Below, one piece after another: positions 10,347 through 11,020 of a stretch of 11,020 nucleotides of DNA (the first letter of the stretch is position 1; the number at the start of each line of letters is the position of its first letter). Both the position numbers and the translations under genes were made by a program. The notes below the pieces were generated by a model that had not been told where the DNA came from, made no database searches, and worked only from the letters and a program-made list of their open reading frames with translations. The stretch is from Bacillota bacterium (lineage in GTDB: Bacteria; Bacillota; Clostridia; Christensenellales; SZUA-584), in assembly GCA_023399095.1 (NCBI GenBank), contig JAEWQS010000133.1, forward strand, positions 1 to 11,020, written 5' to 3'.

Positions 10347-11020
10347 TTAAGCGGTTGCGCCTGTAAACTGGCTGTTGTATAAGTCGGCATAAAAGCCGTT
10401 CTTATCCATCAGCTGCTGGTGCGTACCCTGTTCGATGATCTTGCCCTCGTTCATCACGAGTATCGTAGACGCATTGCGTATCGTTGACAAACGATGCGCG
10501 ATCACGAAATTTGTACGTCCCTTCATCAGCGCGATCATGGCGTTTTGAATATAAGCCTCGGTGCGCGTATCCACGTTGCTGGTCGCTTCATCGAGTATTA
10601 GTACGGCAGGGTCGGCCAACAATGCGCGCGCGATGGTTAACAGCTGCTTTTGGCCTGAGCTGATATTGGACGCTTCTTCGTTCAATACTGTATCGTAGCC
10701 GTCCGGCAAAGTGCGAACAAAATGATCCGCATGCGCCATCTTCGCGGCCTTTAATATTTCCTCTTCCGTCGCGCCTTCACGCCCGTAAGCGATGTTGTCA
10801 CGGATCGTGCCGCCGAACAGCCATGTGTCCTGCAGCACCATGCCGAAGCGCTGTCTTAACGTTTCACGCGGCATTTCACTGATATCCATGCCGTCCACGC
10901 TGATTTGTCCCTCATCCACTTCATAAAAGCGCATGAGCAGATTGACAAGTGTTGTTTTTCCAGCGCCCGTCGGGCCCACAATGGCCACCACGTCGCCGGG
11001 GTTCACAGCCAAGTTCATAT
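10347..11020 (-). CDS. ABC multidrug-exporter-type half-transporter, C-terminal part
   Basis: Partial gene: the nucleotide-binding domain of an MsbA/BmrA-like exporter, with the membrane domain lying beyond the window edge. The Met at 11018 is internal to the domain (MNLAVNPGD continues a beta strand), not a start. Motifs are Walker A GPTGAGKT, Q-loop GMVLQDTWLFGGTIRDNIAYG, signature NISSGQKQ, Walker B AVLILDEATSNVD with the catalytic Glu present, and the H-loop AHRLST. The signature has Ser in place of the first Gly of LSGGQ, as in one subunit of heterodimeric exporters (TM287/288, BmrCD class), where one ATP site is degenerate. A partner gene is therefore expected upstream, beyond the window. 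It ends at TAA 10347-10349, before the stem at 10296-10328. Confidence 0.93.
   Translation of the reverse strand, partial: MNLAVNPGDVVAIVGPTGAGKTTLVNLLMRFYEVDEGQISVDGMDISEMPRETLRQRFGMVLQDTWLFGGTIRDNIAYGREGATEEEILKAAKMAHADHFVRTLPDGYDTVLNEEASNISSGQKQLLTIARALLADPAVLILDEATSNVDTRTEAYIQNAMIALMKGRTNFVIAHRLSTIRNASTILVMNEGKIIEQGTHQQLMDKNGFYADLYNSQFTGATA

Overview
The window looks like chromosomal DNA of an anaerobic, medium-GC Firmicute of the class Clostridia. This is an inference from gene content: an rpsF-ssb-rpsR operon with an S6:S18 leader RNA, a flavodiiron protein with rubredoxin and a DUF1858 protein, a YtrA-type GntR regulator driving an ABC transporter, strong Shine-Dalgarno sites and sigma-A-like promoters. 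I cannot name the genus.

Layout. Positions 1-164 hold a possibly structured leader. It precedes a PfkB-family sugar/nucleoside kinase (165-1313), which overlaps a 54-residue membrane protein (1313-1477). A short DtxR-family metal-dependent repressor (1551-1922) converges on a 51-residue protein with four CxxC motifs (1928-2083, minus). A strong promoter, an S6:S18-binding leader RNA and rpsF-ssb-rpsR follow (2211-3326), closed by a clear terminator at 3374-3406.

Positions 3327-4140 are accessory in character. They contain a small two-helix membrane-protein gene broken by an apparent one-base deletion just after its start codon (3498-3649), a long AT-rich inverted repeat (3635-3673), and a 97-residue protein with a double-glycine leader like those of bacteriocin/RiPP precursors (3689-3982). 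No maturation enzyme or exporter for it is visible here.

Positions 4160-7118 (minus) carry a self-contained regulator/transporter unit. A TTGACA-17-TATACT promoter is covered by a perfect 12-bp inverted repeat. It is followed by a YtrA-type GntR repressor, a YtrB-like ATPase and two tandem paralogous ABC-2 permeases. A remnant of a third permease copy lies at exactly the same 671-bp period. A 56-residue membrane protein sits downstream.

Positions 7338-10210 (minus) are a five-gene operon: PHP phosphoesterase, membrane zinc-ribbon protein, DUF1858 protein, rubredoxin and flavodiiron protein (FprA), ending in a strong terminator. The last two genes form a recognisable O2/NO-scavenging pair. 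The window ends inside a minus-strand gene for an ABC multidrug-exporter half-transporter whose signature motif is altered.

The most unusual items are the orphan double-glycine peptide with its broken neighbour, the exact 671-bp permease triplication with a decayed third copy, and several small Cys-rich or membrane proteins. I saw no CRISPR array, tRNA, rRNA or insertion sequence.
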